A DNA stretch of 64,000 nt from Corythucha ciliata (GCA_038030265.1 CM075937.1:9734001-9798000); one strand, 5' to 3'; shown: positions 12,950 through 25,158, numbered from the stretch's first letter. Translations and numbers: made by a program. The notes: generated by a model from the sequence alone, not told the origin.

Positions 12950-15900
12950 GCTTTTGCCAATTTTACCCTCGATTAGCGTTTTTCTAAATGTTAGCCATCA
13001 AATAGCGGATTATTTTCACTTTATTCGTGAATTAAAGATTTTCATTTTCCATTTTTACCCTAGAAGTAAGGAATTTTTCTCAATTTCGTCTGCAAATTAG
13101 CGTTTTTATCCAGTGAATTACCAATTTTCCCCGATTTAAGCCACGAACTGACGTTTTCCACAATTTCTGTTGCAAATTAGCGATTTTTCAAGCGAATTTT
13201 TATCAATTTGAGCTGCAAATTACCTTTTTCCTTCATTTCAGCCATGCTAAAATTCGTGATTTTTCCGAGTAGGCTTTTTTAGCATGAAATTAGCATTTTT
13301 TTTCGATTTTACCAATCAATTAGCGCGTTTTCCTAGTTGTAGCCTCGAATTTGCCTTCAGATATCAGTGGTTTGAGTTTTCTCGATCAAGTCGCGAATCA
13401 AAGATTGCTCAATTTTAGCCGCAAGTTTCTCCGTCCAATTCCCACCACGAGTAACGCTTTGCGAATTTTTTAGCAGTGAAGTAGCAATTTTATATCGTGA
13501 ATCAGCTATTTATCTTATATTGAGCAACAAATGGATATTTTTCTCAAATTCATAACTCAAATTTTCAATTTTCTCAGTTTTTAGCAAAGGAATTAGCATT
13601 GTTTAACCATTTCAGCTATCAATAATTAGCGCTGCTTCTCAGTCTTATCATCGAACTAATAATTTATTATCACCTAGAGCCGTGAATTTGTACGTTTTCT
13701 CAATTTTAGACACAAAGTTGTTTTCAGAAGACGCGTGTTTGTGCGTATTCTCAATTATAGTTATTTTTTTGCACCGCAAATGAGTGATTTTCCTCAATTT
13801 TAGCCGCGTATTAGCGATTTTTCTCAAAGCTCACCGTGATTTAACGCTGTTCCCTAATTTTATCCGCGAACTAATGTTTTTATTCCGTGAATTAGCGATT
13901 TCTCTTGCCATTAGCTTCAATGAATTCGCATTTTCCACAAATTTAACTACAAGTTAGTAGATTTTCCCTATATAGCATCTGATTAAAAATTTTCTCAATT
14001 TGAGCAATAAATTAGCGCTTTTTTTAGTTTTAGCTGCGATATAATGTTTTTATCCTGTGAATTAGCAATTTTGTGCTATTTTTGCCACGAACGGGCGTGT
14101 TCCATAATTTCAGCTATAAATTAGCGATTTTTTCACTTTTTAGCACCGAATTAGCAATTTTTCTTTATTTAAGATGAGAATTATTATCTAGTCGCAAAAA
14201 CTAGTTATCTCTCCTATTGTTGCCGCAAATAAGCGTTTTTAGAATTTTAGCACCATATTAGCATTTTCCCCGTTTTCTTCCGCGAGTAAGTGATTCCACT
14301 CAATTCTCTACGGAGTTTACTCCAGCAACCACGAATTAGCGTGTTTTCTAAATTTTAGCAGCGAATTAGCATTTTAGCAGTCAAGGGATTTTATTATCCC
14401 GTGATTTCCCCCCATTTATAGGCACGAATTGGCATTGTTCTCAATTTTCGCAACCGGATAGTGATTTCTTGACCTTAAGCAACGGATTAGCACTTTTAAA
14501 CACCTCAGCTGCAAATTAGCAGGTTTTACCAATTTTAGCTACGCTAATTAGTGATTTTATTCAATATTGGCCGACAAATTATCTGATTTTTAAGCACTTC
14601 TGCCCGAAAAATTATCAATTTTTTTTTGTCTTTTAGCAATTTTTTAGCGCTTTGTCTCAGTTATAGGCCCGGAGTTGTCTTTAGTAGCCACGAATATGTG
14701 TATTTTAAATTTTTGGAGCAGCGATCCTCTAAATTTTAGCGTTTACTCACTTTAGCTTGTTGAATTAGCAAATTTTGCCAGTTGCATCTGCGAGTTAACG
14801 TTTTTTCCAGACTTTATCAATGAATCAGAGCTTTTCTACAATTTCCCCCTCTAATTAGCGATTGTTGTAAATTTTATCCGTGGATTAATTAGCGAACCTT
14901 TTCAATTTTTGCCGCGAATTAGGATTCTCTGTCTCTATTCAATTCACGAATTAGCGATTTTTTCCATAGTAGTTGTTTTTTTCATTAGGATTTTCATCAA
15001 TTTTTGCTGTAAATTACTGAGCATTATCTTTGTTCTATCTGCTAATCCACAATTTTTCCAAGTTTCTGTCGTGTATTAGGGTTTATCGCAAATTTTGCTG
15101 CGAATTAGTGGAGTTTTCTGTATTTTCCGCATGTTTGGTGTGCGAGTTTGCCATTTTTGTCAATTATAGCCCAATTAGTTGTTTTTTTTTTAATTACAGT
15201 CACGATTGTTTTCACTTTTATAGCCTTGAATTAGCGCCGTTTCTTTCTTTTTTTTTTCGACTATTGGCGTGTTCTATGTGCAATTTTTGCCACGAACGGG
15301 CGTGCTCCATAATTTCAGCTATAAATTAGTGATTGTTTCACTTTTTCCTAATTTAAGATGAGAATTATTATCTAGTCGCACAAATTAGTGATCTCTCCTA
15401 TTGTAGACGCAAATTAGCGTTTTTAGAATTTTAGCACCACATTAGCATTTTTATCCGTTTTTGCCGCGAGCAAGCGATTCCTCTCTCTCCACGGAGTTTA
15501 CTCCAGAAACCACGAATTACCGGTTTTTTCTAAATTTTAGCCGCCAATTAGCATTTTAGCCGTCTCCGTGAATTAGCTATTTCTCTTCATTTAAGTCACG
15601 AATTGGCGTTTTTCTCAAATTTCAAAACCATTTAATGATTTCTTAACCTTAATCATCGGATTAGCACTTTTATCAATTTCAACAGCAAATTACCAGGTTT
15701 TCCTAATTTTAGCTGCGGAAAGCAGCGATTTTTTCAATATTGATTGACAAATTATTTTGCTGATTTTTAAACACTTCTGTCCCCAAAAATTATCAATTGT
15801 TCTTTTCCGTTTTAGTAATTTTTTAGCGCTTTGTCCCAGTTATAGGTCCGGAGTTGTTTTATTGTCTTTATTCTATCTGTTAATCCAAAATTTCTCTGTG

Positions 15901-17165
15901 AATTGGTGTATTTTCCTGTATATTCCGCATTTTCGGTGTGCGAATTTGCCATTTTTGCCAATTATAGCTCAATTATATTTTGTTTAAAATAGCAATCACC
16001 ATTTTTTTCCAATTTTATAGCCTTGAATTAGCGCCTTTTCTTTCCTTTTTTTTTTACTTTTAGCGTTTTTACACTTTCAAGAAGGCAAAAACCGGGACTC
16101 GTCTCAATTTTAGCCGCGTGGTTGGCCAAAAAATTGCACATTGGCGTTTTTTCTATATTTCAGCTGTAGAGTGGCCTATGTACACCATAAATCATGACGT
16201 TATGTGCCTTGCAAATTAGGGATTTTTGCACTTTTAACAGCAAATTAGCACCTTTTTTAAATTTTAGCTGAGAATTAGCGTAAAATTATTTATTGTATCA
16301 GCACTAATTAAAGATTTTTCCCAATATAAACCACAAATTAGTTTTTTTCTTCAAATTCTAGCATCAGATTAGTTTTTTTAATTTTAGCAATGATTCGGCG
16401 CTTTTTCTCAGGTTCAGCAGTTAGGCATTAATTTAAGCCGTCAATTAAGCCCACCGTGAATTAGCGCTTTTATTCATTTTAGCAGAAAATTGGGAATTTC
16501 AGCTGCGAATTAGCACTTTTTTCAATTTGAACTGGTAAATAGCGTTTTTAACAATTTTAGCCGCCTTAATTGTCGATTACATCAATCTTAGCCACAAATT
16601 AATGTTTTTTAAAAACATTTCAACAGTGGTTTTAGCACTTTCCAGCTGAATTTTTTCTCAATTTTTGCATTCTCGTTTTTTTCACGATTTTCTGCAAATT
16701 AGCGATTTATTCAACTTCATATAGCAGCGAATCAGCCTATTTTCTTACTTTGAACTGCAAATTAGCGTTTTTCTTCATTATAGCCATGCTAATTAGACAT
16801 CTTTATCACTATTAACGGCAAATAAGTTATGGATTTCGCTTTCGTGAATTTTAGTCGCGAATCAGCGTTTTTTTTTCTCAATTTTAGCAGCGAATTAGGG
16901 GTTTTTCCAATTTGAGCAATCAATTAGCAGATTTCATTAAGCAAATTAGCACTTTTTCCAAGTGTAATCCACGAATTAACGATTTTATCAACTAGCGAAT
17001 CGTTTCAATTTTGGCCGCGAATCAGGATTGACCGAATTTTATCCGCTAATTAGCGCTTTTGTATTTTTCATTCTAGAATTAATGGTTTTTCTTAATTTGA
17101 GTCGTGAATAAGAAATATTCGGAAAAGTAGCTGCGAATTAGCGGGGTTTCTTTTCTTTCTTTTTT
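12950..17165 (-). repeat. Long S1 satellite block, minus orientation
   Basis: About 4.2 kb of units read AATTAGCG-TTTTTCTCAATTTTAGC on the plus strand. The part from 13,242 to about 16,410 is the right arm of the inverted duplication; the remainder is ordinary diverged satellite. The open frames at 12,906-13,100, 15,030-15,329 and 15,757-15,987 are repeat-derived. Confidence 0.9.
13242..16410 (-). repeat. Inverted duplication, right arm with internal tandem copy
   Basis: This is the reverse complement of 4,750-7,117. The right arm is longer than the left because it holds two copies of part of the sequence. Copy A (13,242 to about 15,250) is nearly identical to the left arm. Copy B (about 15,270-16,410) repeats landmarks of copy A such as TTTAAGATGAGAATTATTAT (near 14,168 and 15,350) and the distinctive CTGTATTTTCCGCAT-like block (15,118 and 15,913), but is clearly more diverged and shortened. 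The outer left-arm end (4,750-5,130) pairs with copy B. Confidence 0.85.
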
Positions 17166-17985
17166 AATCCGCGGATGGGCAATTTTGTTCATAATTTTAG
17201 TCCAGGAAATTAACGAAATTAGCCGCTGCTCTCTGAATCCCTTCCACTGTCATCCTTTTAAATAGGTAACAAAAGCTACAAAAAACCGCGTCGTTTGACC
17301 GTAAAAATGGGTGTTCGTTCATGGCTGGCGGATTTGATTGCACTGCTATCTTCTGGTCTCTAACCTAACAACCAAAACCTTTGTTAGCGTGTGGGGGGGA
17401 GGTCAATGTTCTTTTTTTAGGAAAGAGTTAATATTTAGTGTCCAAACAAAAGATTTGGCGAATATGTAACTTTCGAAAGCTATATCAATCAGTGAAATGA
17501 CTAGTCAAGGCGTATGATTGTCATGAAACTGCCAAGATTCATGGCCCAACAGACATGAAATTGTCAGTTTTAGAGCTGGATAGTCACCAAAATAGCAATC
17601 GATTGCCTAATAGTCGAGATTCGAGGGATAAATAGCCACGAAAATACAATTTTCGAGCATCAATATCTGTGAAATGCAAGTTTTTGTGGAAAAAAACAGC
17701 GAAACTGCTGTTGAAATTACTAATTTTGAGGGGGAAATCGCGAAATTGTAAGGCAACAATATTGCTTTTGAACGTGATTGTACGTCAAACGGATCATTTA
17801 GCCAACCAACAGAGTTCATGGCTAAAAAGCAGCTGAAATGCTAAATTGGGGCCCAATAATCGTGGAATTGATACATTTGGAGTTAAAAATTGGCAAAATT
17901 GCAGGTTTTGAGTAAGATTATTAGCAAAATCTAAATTTTGTGGTATTTATCTATGCGAAATGGAATGTTGCGAGATTTTTTGTTT
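17165..17985. repeat. Spacer and a different short-period repeat
   Basis: From 17,165 to about 17,500 the DNA is unique, with a G-run near 17,392. From about 17,500 to 17,985 there are loosely repeated units with TGGCCAA, GTGAAAT, GCAAGTTTTTG and AATTTTGAGG words. They resemble a distant relative of S1 with a longer period. The open frame at 17,607-17,819 (minus) follows these units and has no recognisable domain. Confidence 0.45.
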
Positions 17986-17999
17986 TGTTTTGCAAGAAG

Positions 18000-18610
18000 C
18001 AAAGTGCCTAGTATTTTTATAAATTTTAGGCACGAAGCTACGAATTAACGTTTGTTTTAATTTCAACAACGAACTCGCAAAATTTGTCAAATTGATCCGC
18101 TAACTATCGTTTTCCCCAATTTTAGATGCAATCGCACTCAAACCCTTGAGCACTTTTTCTTAATTTTAGCCGCAAATAAGCAAGCGGCTTTCGTGGTTTC
18201 TCTTAATTTTAGCCGCGAATTAGCCGTAGTTATTAGTTTCTCAAACTGATCCACGAACCAGCGTTTTATTTTATTTAATTTTAGGTGCGAATGCTCGTTT
18301 TTCCTCAATTTCAGCCGTGAATTAGTGAATTTTCAATTTTTAGGCACGAACTAGTATTTTTTCGCTTTTTGCTTATGAACAGTACTTTTCCACTATTTTG
18401 GCCGCGAATAATAGCGCTTTTGTCACGTCCCTGCCCCAATGATTTTCACATTAGCTTGCCACTTTGGCCGCCTATTATGGGTCCACTGAAATTTAGGGTT
18501 AGATTTCTCGAATTGGTGTATTTTTATTTGAAAAAAAAAAAAAAAAATGTGGCGGCGGCAAATGAGCGATTATTCTCAATATTGGCCGCAAAGTAACGCT
18601 TTAAAACCTA
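18000..18610 (-). repeat. S1 satellite block, minus orientation
   Basis: Diverged units such as TTTTAGCCGCGAATTAGCCG read on the plus strand. An A-run of about 15 lies at 18,530-18,547. The open frame at 18,369-18,596 is repeat-derived. Confidence 0.75.
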
Positions 18611-19750
18611 AAAATCCCTATTTTCTCATCTATAATGTTTTCGGGCTACTAGGGGGGTTTTCTGAACGCTACTGCTTGCAATTTCGGGTCCTAATTCGGG
18701 CGAAATTATCAGTTTCAGGTTGATAGTTGACAATTTCGGCTCCTAATTGAAGCGAAATTATAAGTTTAGTGTCTTAACTGAAGAAACATGATAATTTCAG
18801 TGGCCCATGATGAAGCCAGGCACGCATTAGCCACGTCATCCCCGTCAAACCAGCGTAAAACTGTATTTATGGCGTCGAAATGTTCGGACACAAAATATAA
18901 TTTATCAGTCACAGATAAAATCATTCAGAAACCGATTAGATTTAAAAATTGACACTTTACCATCCTTCCCCACCCGCAACCAATTATTCTTGGACTTCTT
19001 TAAACAGGTTTTGGTATTTTGTAATTTCCCATTTCTAACTGTCTTTACAGATATAACGTTCATGAAATAGTGAATTCCTTTCTCGTCTTACGAAAGCGTC
19101 GGCTAATTAGTCGATTTATCACTAAATCGCGTCTCTCCACTATAGGTCAACGATATGTATTTGAATTCCCGGCGATGTTTAATGGGATCGGTTTTACCGT
19201 GAAACTCCCTTTTCTGGTTCCTTTTTAATTTATTTTTAATTCTTTAAAATCGTAAACATGTCATTATTTCACCGTTGAAATAGGCGAAAACTAGACTGGA
19301 AGTGTTAAAAACTATCATAATAAGAACTCAAAAACTTAGTTTGACCATTAACTGCCCCTGCCAACCCCACTCTTCCTCTTCACAATTCCACTGTATCGCG
19401 TAATCTGATAATATCGTTTATGTTTTTGCAGTTTAACGTATCAAGAAAGTCCCGTTAGGAACTAGGAAATCTTTATTTTAAAAACAAAATTTATACGATG
19501 GCGTGAGATAAAAATAGAGCTGTCATTAAATTAATCAGAAAAAAAAAACACGTACTTTGCTCATTCTATACCCCCTCCCCTCCATAGAGTGATTAGGCAC
19601 AATCAGCATGAATTATTATCAGTCCTCGACCCCAGAAAGGGAGCGCACGCCAACTTGAATTCATCCGCAAACCAAACCAGTTCACACGTCTAATTTGCTG
19701 AAGGGCTCGTCACTAACAATGCACCCACAGCAAGGCCATAAGACCACTGA
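18610..19750. other. Low-repeat spacer with a short degenerate repeat
   Basis: At 18,680-18,800 a unit of roughly 60 bp repeats about three times, with the words CAATTTCGG, TCCTAATT, GCGAAATTAT and AGTTTCAGG. The rest to 19,750 is unique, AT-rich DNA without recognisable exons. Confidence 0.5.
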
Positions 19751-20920
19751 GGCGTAACTTTTCTCAATTTTAGAGCGGGCTTGCTCTATTTCAGCCGTCA
19801 ATTTACGAAAAAAAAAACATCAGATCTGAAAAGTTCAAAAAATTAGAAGTCTCGGCGAACAAGCCGAACCCACAGGCAAGCCGGCTACGACAGCGCCCCT
19901 TAAGTATTGACGAATAGCCTCAAAATTTAGCGTTTTCTCAACATTAACCGTGAATTTTCGTTTTCTCATTCGAATTCAACAGCGCTAATTTGCAGCAAAA
20001 TTGAGAAAAAGTGTTCATTTCAGCTGAAAATTGGCACTTTTTTTCAATTTTAGCAGCGAATTAGCGCTATGTCTCAATTCCAGCTACGGGTTAGCATAAT
20101 AATGTAGGAATTAATAAAGACGCTAATTGACAGCGTAAATTAAGATAAATCGCTAAATTGCGGATAACGTGCAGAAAAAGCGCTATCTCACTCCTAAAAT
20201 TGCGAAAAAACACTGATTCGTGGATGAATTGTCGTTAAAGCTCTTATTCGCGACTGAAATTGAAAAAATGCAAAACGACTACTGTGAAAATGCGTTAATT
20301 AAAATCTAAAAGGGGGGGGATTGAAAAATGCTGGGCAATAATGTTTTAAATAAAACCTCTAGTTTGCGGCGGCTAATACTGAGAGAAATCACTAATAAGC
20401 GCGGCTTATTAAAAAAAAAAAACGGTAATTTGCTGCTCAAATTGATAAAATGTGAGAGAAGAAAAATTTAAGAAATCGCTACTTTGCTGATAAAATTCGC
20501 GTTATTTCGCGTGTATCCGCGATAATTGATTTCTTACAATATTAGCGACATACAAATTGCTAATTTCGAGGCTAAAATAGAGGAAAATCACTAATTTTCG
20601 ATTAAAGTGCAGAAAATGTTCTAATGTGCGTCTGAAATATAAACAAATTATAATACATTGCGGCTGTATTTGAAAATACACCAATTCGCGTCTTCTCAAG
20701 GCAGCTTTGTAGTCAAAATTTAAAACGCAATAAATAAAAAGCGCTTTAGCGGCGAGTTAGATTTATCATTTAGGTATTGCTCTCCATTTTAGCGACGAAT
20801 TGGCGTTTTCATTGCTGCGAATTAGTACTTTTTCTCGCTTTGGGCTGCAAATTTAGAGATTTTTCTTAATTTTATTCGCGATAATTGATTTCTTACAATA
20901 TTAGTCACATACAGGTGCGG
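19750..20920. repeat. S1 satellite, mixed orientations
   Basis: Short runs of S1 units alternate strand within a few hundred bases: minus near 19,755-19,990 and 20,030-20,085, plus near 20,110-20,750, minus near 20,790-20,880. A block of about 38 bp, containing GATAATTGATTTCTTACAAT, occurs at 20,518-20,555 and again in the same orientation at 20,877-20,915. Confidence 0.7.
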
Positions 20921-21400
20921 ATACAGAGTCGGTTTGAGGGGGTGGGGGCATAATTCCGTCCGGCCCCGGCACCTTTTCCAAGTTTTGGCACGTTTTCCAG
21001 GGAAAGCATTGTGCAGGATGAACATTGTCCATAAGGGATGGAGCCACGTCCGGCTCGATCGATACATTTTGAAATCATTCAGCCTAAAAACCAATGTTTG
21101 CTATTAAAAAGCAATTATCGGCGAACACGATGAACATTTTAAAATGGGTAAATGGGCACGTATTTTAGACTTTTCCCGACACGGGATTCCGAGAATCAAG
21201 ATGGATTTCCAGTCATACGACGCTTTGAATAAATAATCACTGTGATTCCACAGGGCGTTGCATAAAAAGAGTCGCACGAATTTTCCCGCACACAAAATCG
21301 CACTAATTTTCCCGCACGCGGTGGCCACATGATCGACAGCTTTCTGAATTACAGCAAAGCACCAAACCACATTAATGCTTCAACCGCAAAAAAAGGCCAA
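20920..21400. other. Unique spacer, no gene recognised
   Basis: The sequence includes GGTGCGGATACAGAGTCGG followed by a G-rich patch at 20,936-20,950. Two minus-strand open frames (20,822-21,094 and 21,104-21,370) show no domain or conserved pattern. It may be a fragment of an unidentified interspersed element. Confidence 0.4.
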
Positions 21401-22270
21401 CCACAAAACAAATTGACTATTTCGGCTTCAAATTGATAATTTCGTGAATTAATTTGACAATTCGCAAATAAAAATGACAAATTTCTCTTCAAACTGACGA
21501 TGTTCTCATTAAATTGACACCTTTTAAACTGAAAATTTAATCATAAAGTCAACCATTAGCTCTTCAGCTTGAGAATTCCCATAAAATTGATATTTTTCTC
21601 ATAAAACAAACAATTAAATCGAAAATTTATTCGTAAAACTGACAAGTTTTTTCATGAAATAGACAAAATTTCCTTTGGTGAGGCATTTCGCAGATTTTGT
21701 CTTGACATTGACGATTCACGTGAGAGTGATTCCCCGAAATGTTGTCTTTTGCCAACAGTGGGGCAGACTGTTGTGCGTGAATTCAGGTTTGAATGCGACA
21801 ATGCGCGTAAATAATGCTTAGCATGTGCAGTTTTGCACGGATTTTGCCCTGAATGAGGTCTTACGCTTAAATATTGGCCTGGGTGTGACGTTTCGTTCTG
21901 AAATTGGAGCTTTTTAAAAATAAATTTCGCCTCCATTGTTGAGTTTCCCGTGAGATATTTCTCATTTTCGGCTTCAAATGGACAATCCCCTCATAAATAA
22001 CAACACAATTTTCCGTGGTAATTATTATGAAATAGACAATTCCTCGTAAAATTTGCGAGTTGAACGTAAGTGTTTCCCTCGATGTTGCAATTTGCCCACA
22101 AAATGGGGGCATTTTGTGTAAATTTTTCCCTCGGTGTGCCACAGCCGTTTCGAAACAGTTGTTCTCTCACTCATTCTGCGACGTTTCGCGTAAATTGTGA
22201 CCTTGGCGTGGCATTTCGCGCATAAATTTCTCGGATTTTCATCACTGAAAAAGCAATTTTGAGTGATTTC
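21400..22270. repeat. Second degenerate short-period repeat (S3)
   Basis: Units contain AAATTGACAATTTCG, CATAAAATTGA and, further right, TTTGCGCGTAAATT and GCGTGGCATTTCGCG words, at about 25-45 bp spacing. The family differs from S1 in its core. Overlapping minus-strand open frames at 21,652-22,282 translate these units and show no protein domain. The block ends where the gypsy fragment begins. Confidence 0.6.
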
Positions 22271-22327
22271 CATTGCCGGCAAACCAATATTTCACTGGGT
22301 GGCCCAATTTAGAGACCAATCTTACCA

Positions 22328-22957
22328 ATGACAGACACGTCGTCTCCTTTCAAAGAATTCCCGGAGCTCACTCGACCATCTGGTTCCCCTTGCGTCGTTC
22401 GTCACAACACGGTTCATTTTATCAACACGACGCCTCGTCCACCCCTCTCTTCTCGTCCCAGACGCTTGGCTCCTGACCGGCTTCGAATAGCCAAAGCGGA
22501 ATTCGACATAATGCTACGGGCAGGCACAGCTCGGAGTTCGGATGGTCCCTGGTCGTCACCTCTCCACATGGTTCCCAAGAAAGATGCCGGCTGGCGCCCT
22601 TACGGGGATTACCGCGCTTTGAACTCTCGAACCATCCCCGATCGCTATCCAGTTTGTCATATCCACGATTTTTCTCATCGCCTCCGTGGATGTTCCGTCT
22701 TTTCAATCATTGACAACCAAATTCCCGTCAACCCGGACGATATCCCCAAAACTGCGATAACCACTCCCTTTGGTCTGTACGAGTTCCCCTTTATGATTTT
22801 TGGCCTCCGAAACGCCGGTCAAACATTCCAACGGTTTATTGACGAAGTCCTTCACGGTCTCAATTTTTGCTTTCCATACATCGACGACATTCTAATTTTT
22901 TCGAAAGACGCCGACGAACACCGCTCCCATCTTTGCGCAGTTTTCAAACGTCTGCAG
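22328..22957 (+). pseudogene. Gypsy pol: reverse transcriptase fingers and palm
   Basis: RNA-directed DNA polymerase domain of a Ty3/gypsy element. Visible motifs are [25 protein letters not shown] (given here as the WSSPLHMV and [11 protein letters not shown] blocks), [29 protein letters not shown], and the catalytic box YIDDILIFS (YIDD codons 22,877-22,888). The block that normally reads D-L-x-x-A-Y-H-Q around the first catalytic aspartate is shortened to IIDNQIPV, so about five residues are lost from motif A. The frame closes at a TGA at 22,958, after which homology continues in another frame. The 5' end is chosen where similarity to the family begins ([10 protein letters not shown]). Confidence 0.9.
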
Positions 22958-23600
22958 TGATCACGGCCTCCTCGTTAACGCTGGAAAGTGCATCGTCGGT
23001 ACACCAAAACTTACTTTTTTAGGCTTTGAAGTTTCTTCAGAGGGCATACGCCCGCCTCATGAACGTATCGAGGCACTTCAAAACTTCAACCGCCAACCCA
23101 CAGCACAAAGTCTCCGCCGCTACCTCGGAATGGTCAACTTTTATCGCCGCTTCCTGCCATCCGCGGCTACGCGGCACTCTCTGGACTTGGCGGAAACCAA
23201 CCGATCACCTGGACTCCTGAGTTAGACCAAACGTTTACCTCCTCCAAACAACATCTCGCCCAAGCTACGATCCATCAGCCACCTCGGTCTTTTTACAGAT
23301 GCTTCCCAAGCCACAGTTGGTGCGTGCCTCCAGCAACGGAGCTTACACCACGCCAGACGGAGTGGCCAGCTTACTACAGAGAGTTACACGCTGTTTTCTT
23401 CGGCGATTCAACACTTTCGCCACATCCTCGAAGCCCAGCCGTTCACGATATTCACGGACCATAAACCACTGATTTATGCGTTCCATAAAAAAAGAGACAA
23501 GTTGCCACCTATACAGCTCGACCAGCTCTCATTCATATCGCAATTTTCGACCGACATTCAGCATGTACGTGGTTCAGCTAATATCGTCGCCGACGCTCTC
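22958..23600 (+). pseudogene. Gypsy pol: RT thumb/connection and RNase H, frameshifted
   Basis: Translation pieces in changing frames show the usual gypsy succession. After the RT palm comes an NAGKC-type segment. Then SLRRYLGMVNFYRRFLP marks the connection near 23,110-23,160. RNase H starts with FTDASQATVGA at about 23,291, followed by an FTDHKPLIYAF block near 23,452-23,485 and HVRGSANIVADALSRVD to about 23,610. The reading frame breaks near 22,958, between 23,160 and 23,290, and near 23,400. No single frame covers the domain. The acidic residue of the first RNase H motif is present, but the domain cannot be translated. Confidence 0.85.
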
Positions 23601-23978
23601 TCACGCGTCGACCTTACCTCTCTCGCTCGCGCCCAGCTTGAAGATAATGAACTTCGTGAACTTGAGGATCCGAGCAGCCGATCCTCACTTCGTCTCGAGC
23701 GTGTCAAAATCCCAGAATCAAACGTAACTCTCGTTTGTGACACGTCAACGCCCAACCTTCGACCGTACGTTCCCTCGTCATTTCGACACCGTGTCTTCGA
23801 CTCTCTGACTGACAACTTGAGTCACCCTGGTGTCAAGTCCACAACACGCCTCGTCTCTGAACGTTACGTTTGGCCTAGAATACGTCAAAATTGTCGTTCG
23901 TGGACGCAGTCCTGCATCCCGTGTCAACGCGCCAAAATCTCTCGACATCACGTTTCGAACATATCCATGTCGACATAA
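23600..23978 (+). pseudogene. Gypsy pol: RNase H to integrase linker and zinc-binding region
   Basis: The open frame from 23,502 to 23,978 covers the end of RNase H, a charged linker, and the integrase N-terminal zinc-binding region. SHPGVKSTTRLV is followed by the paired cysteines of CIPCQRAKISRH. The HHCC arrangement is partly visible (one histidine and both cysteines are clear). The frame ends in a stop at 23,976, while the catalytic core continues in the overlapping frame that is open from 23,891. This is a single frameshift near 23,950. Confidence 0.85.
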
Positions 23979-24685
23979 TTGGCCCGCTACCCCCCGCTGG
24001 TCCGTATCGCTACTGCCTGACAGTCGTCGATAGATTCACAAGATGGCCTGAGGTATGGCCACTGGAAGATGCAACTGCCAACAAAGTCGCTGAGGGGCTT
24101 CTCAATTGCTGGTTTTCTCGCTTCGGCTCACCTCTCCGAATAACAACGGATCAAGGACGCCAATTCGAATCCGACCTCTTCCGTTCCCTCGGTTCAGTTT
24201 TTGGTGCTCACCACCTCCGCTCAACTCCTTACCACCCGAGCTCTAACGGCTTAGTCGAGCGCTTTCACCGGCACCTCAAAGCTGCTATCAAGTGCCACCC
24301 CTCCATGACATGGTTGCAAGCACTTCCTCTCGTCCTCCTCGGCCTTCGAAGCGTATTCCATGAGGATCTCGAAACTTCACCAGCAGAACTGGTTTACGGT
24401 CAACCCCTTCGGCTTCCTGGTGAGCTGCTGCAATCACGCACACCTAGCCACCCGGAAGATCCCTTTAACTTTGTCGTCAAACTACGTCGGCAGATGGCAG
24501 ATCTTTGCCCCGCCCGTGCATCAAATCACTCATCAAAAAAACCGTTCATTTTTCAGGATCTCAACACATGTTCGCATGTTTGCCTCCGCGCTGACGAACT
24601 TCAGCGAAGTCTGCAACCACCCTACACAGGACCGTACCCCCGTCGTCAAAAGAGACTCCAAAATCTTCACTCTCCTGGTCAATAA
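23891..24685 (+). pseudogene. Gypsy pol: integrase catalytic core
   Basis: Integrase inserts the element cDNA into host DNA. The DDE triad is complete in this frame: D in HVDIIGPLP (about 23,972), D in TTDQGRQFES (24,149), and E in NGLVERFHR (24,257). The last two are separated by 35 residues, the spacing typical of retroviral-type integrases. Further family blocks are YCLTVVDRFTRWPE and SPAELVYGQPLRLPGE. After YTGPY near 24,640 this frame departs from the family and the GPY/F module continues in another frame, so the core is intact while the protein as a whole is broken. Confidence 0.9.
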
Positions 24686-24848
24686 CAAACACCTGAACGT
24701 CAACATCCACCGACTCAAACCGGCCTATATCCTACCTCCAGGGCCGAACGTCGCATCTATTCAGTCCTGTCCCCTCAATTGCTTCAATCGAAAAACCTCG
24801 CGTTGTGCGTTTCGCTTCCGACGGACATCCAGTCTCCGTAGGGGGCTA
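24600..24848 (+). pseudogene. Gypsy pol: GPY/F module and C-terminal tail
   Basis: In a frame shifted from the integrase core, the sequence shows the GPY/F-type integrase C-terminal module (a P-V-V-K-R-D stretch followed by FTLLVNNKHLNVNIHRLKPAY). A tail rich in proline ends VSVGG before a TAG near 24,848. This tail style is usual for gypsy elements of arthropods and other invertebrates. No 3' long terminal repeat or polypurine tract could be identified in the following 130 bp. Confidence 0.75.
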
Positions 24849-24979
24849 GCTGTGGCGTCATTTTTATTTGTGGCTTCATCCACTCAGGGAGTCACATGAA
24901 TTCAACAGATTTTAAAACTTTAGTATTTTCGGGAAACTTGAATAATTTCTCTCGTGAAAGCGATTTAATAAACCCGATA

Positions 24980-25042
24980 GGGAGTTATTGCATATCCGTC
25001 TGACGCTTAACGTTTACGGTTATGTGACGTCACCATAAGCGT
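24980..25042 (+). repeat. Left terminal inverted repeat
   Basis: It pairs with 30,967-31,030. It contains the palindrome GTGACGTCAC at 25,024-25,033. Confidence 0.85.
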
Positions 25043-25144
25043 AGCCATTTGAGTCGGTGGAAAAAGAGTTGTTGCAAATAATAGTTGCGCTAAAATATGA
25101 ACACATGGTAGGGCATAGATGCACTCAATTGCTTCAAATAAATT

Positions 25145-25158
25145 AATAAAACACCTCC
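25145..25158 (+). repeat. Target-site duplication, left copy
   Basis: AATAAAACACCTCC occurs here and again at 30,898-30,911 in the same orientation. The right copy directly follows an A-rich stretch, as expected for a retrotransposon inserted by target-primed reverse transcription. Confidence 0.75.

Larger units (their letters stand above)
22322..24900 (+). mobile_element. Ty3/gypsy-type LTR retrotransposon, 5'-truncated pol fragment
   Basis: Domains appear in gypsy order: reverse transcriptase, RNase H, integrase with zinc-binding region, catalytic core, and a GPY/F module. Gag, protease and both long terminal repeats are not visible. The fragment begins just upstream of the RT fingers and ends at a stop near 24,848. 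Coding is split over at least four frame changes and one in-frame deletion, so it is dead. It is flanked by satellite on the left and by the inverted-repeat nest on the right. GC content and codon use differ sharply from the surrounding AT-rich satellite, as expected for an insertion. Confidence 0.92.

Noticed and set aside
22273..22476. Open frame overlapping the start of the gypsy RT
   Set aside because: It is a shadow frame; the RT motifs are in the frame beginning at 22,328.
22200..25000. Long terminal repeats for the gypsy fragment
   Set aside because: No direct repeat could be found flanking the pol fragment; the left neighbour is satellite and the right neighbour is another element.
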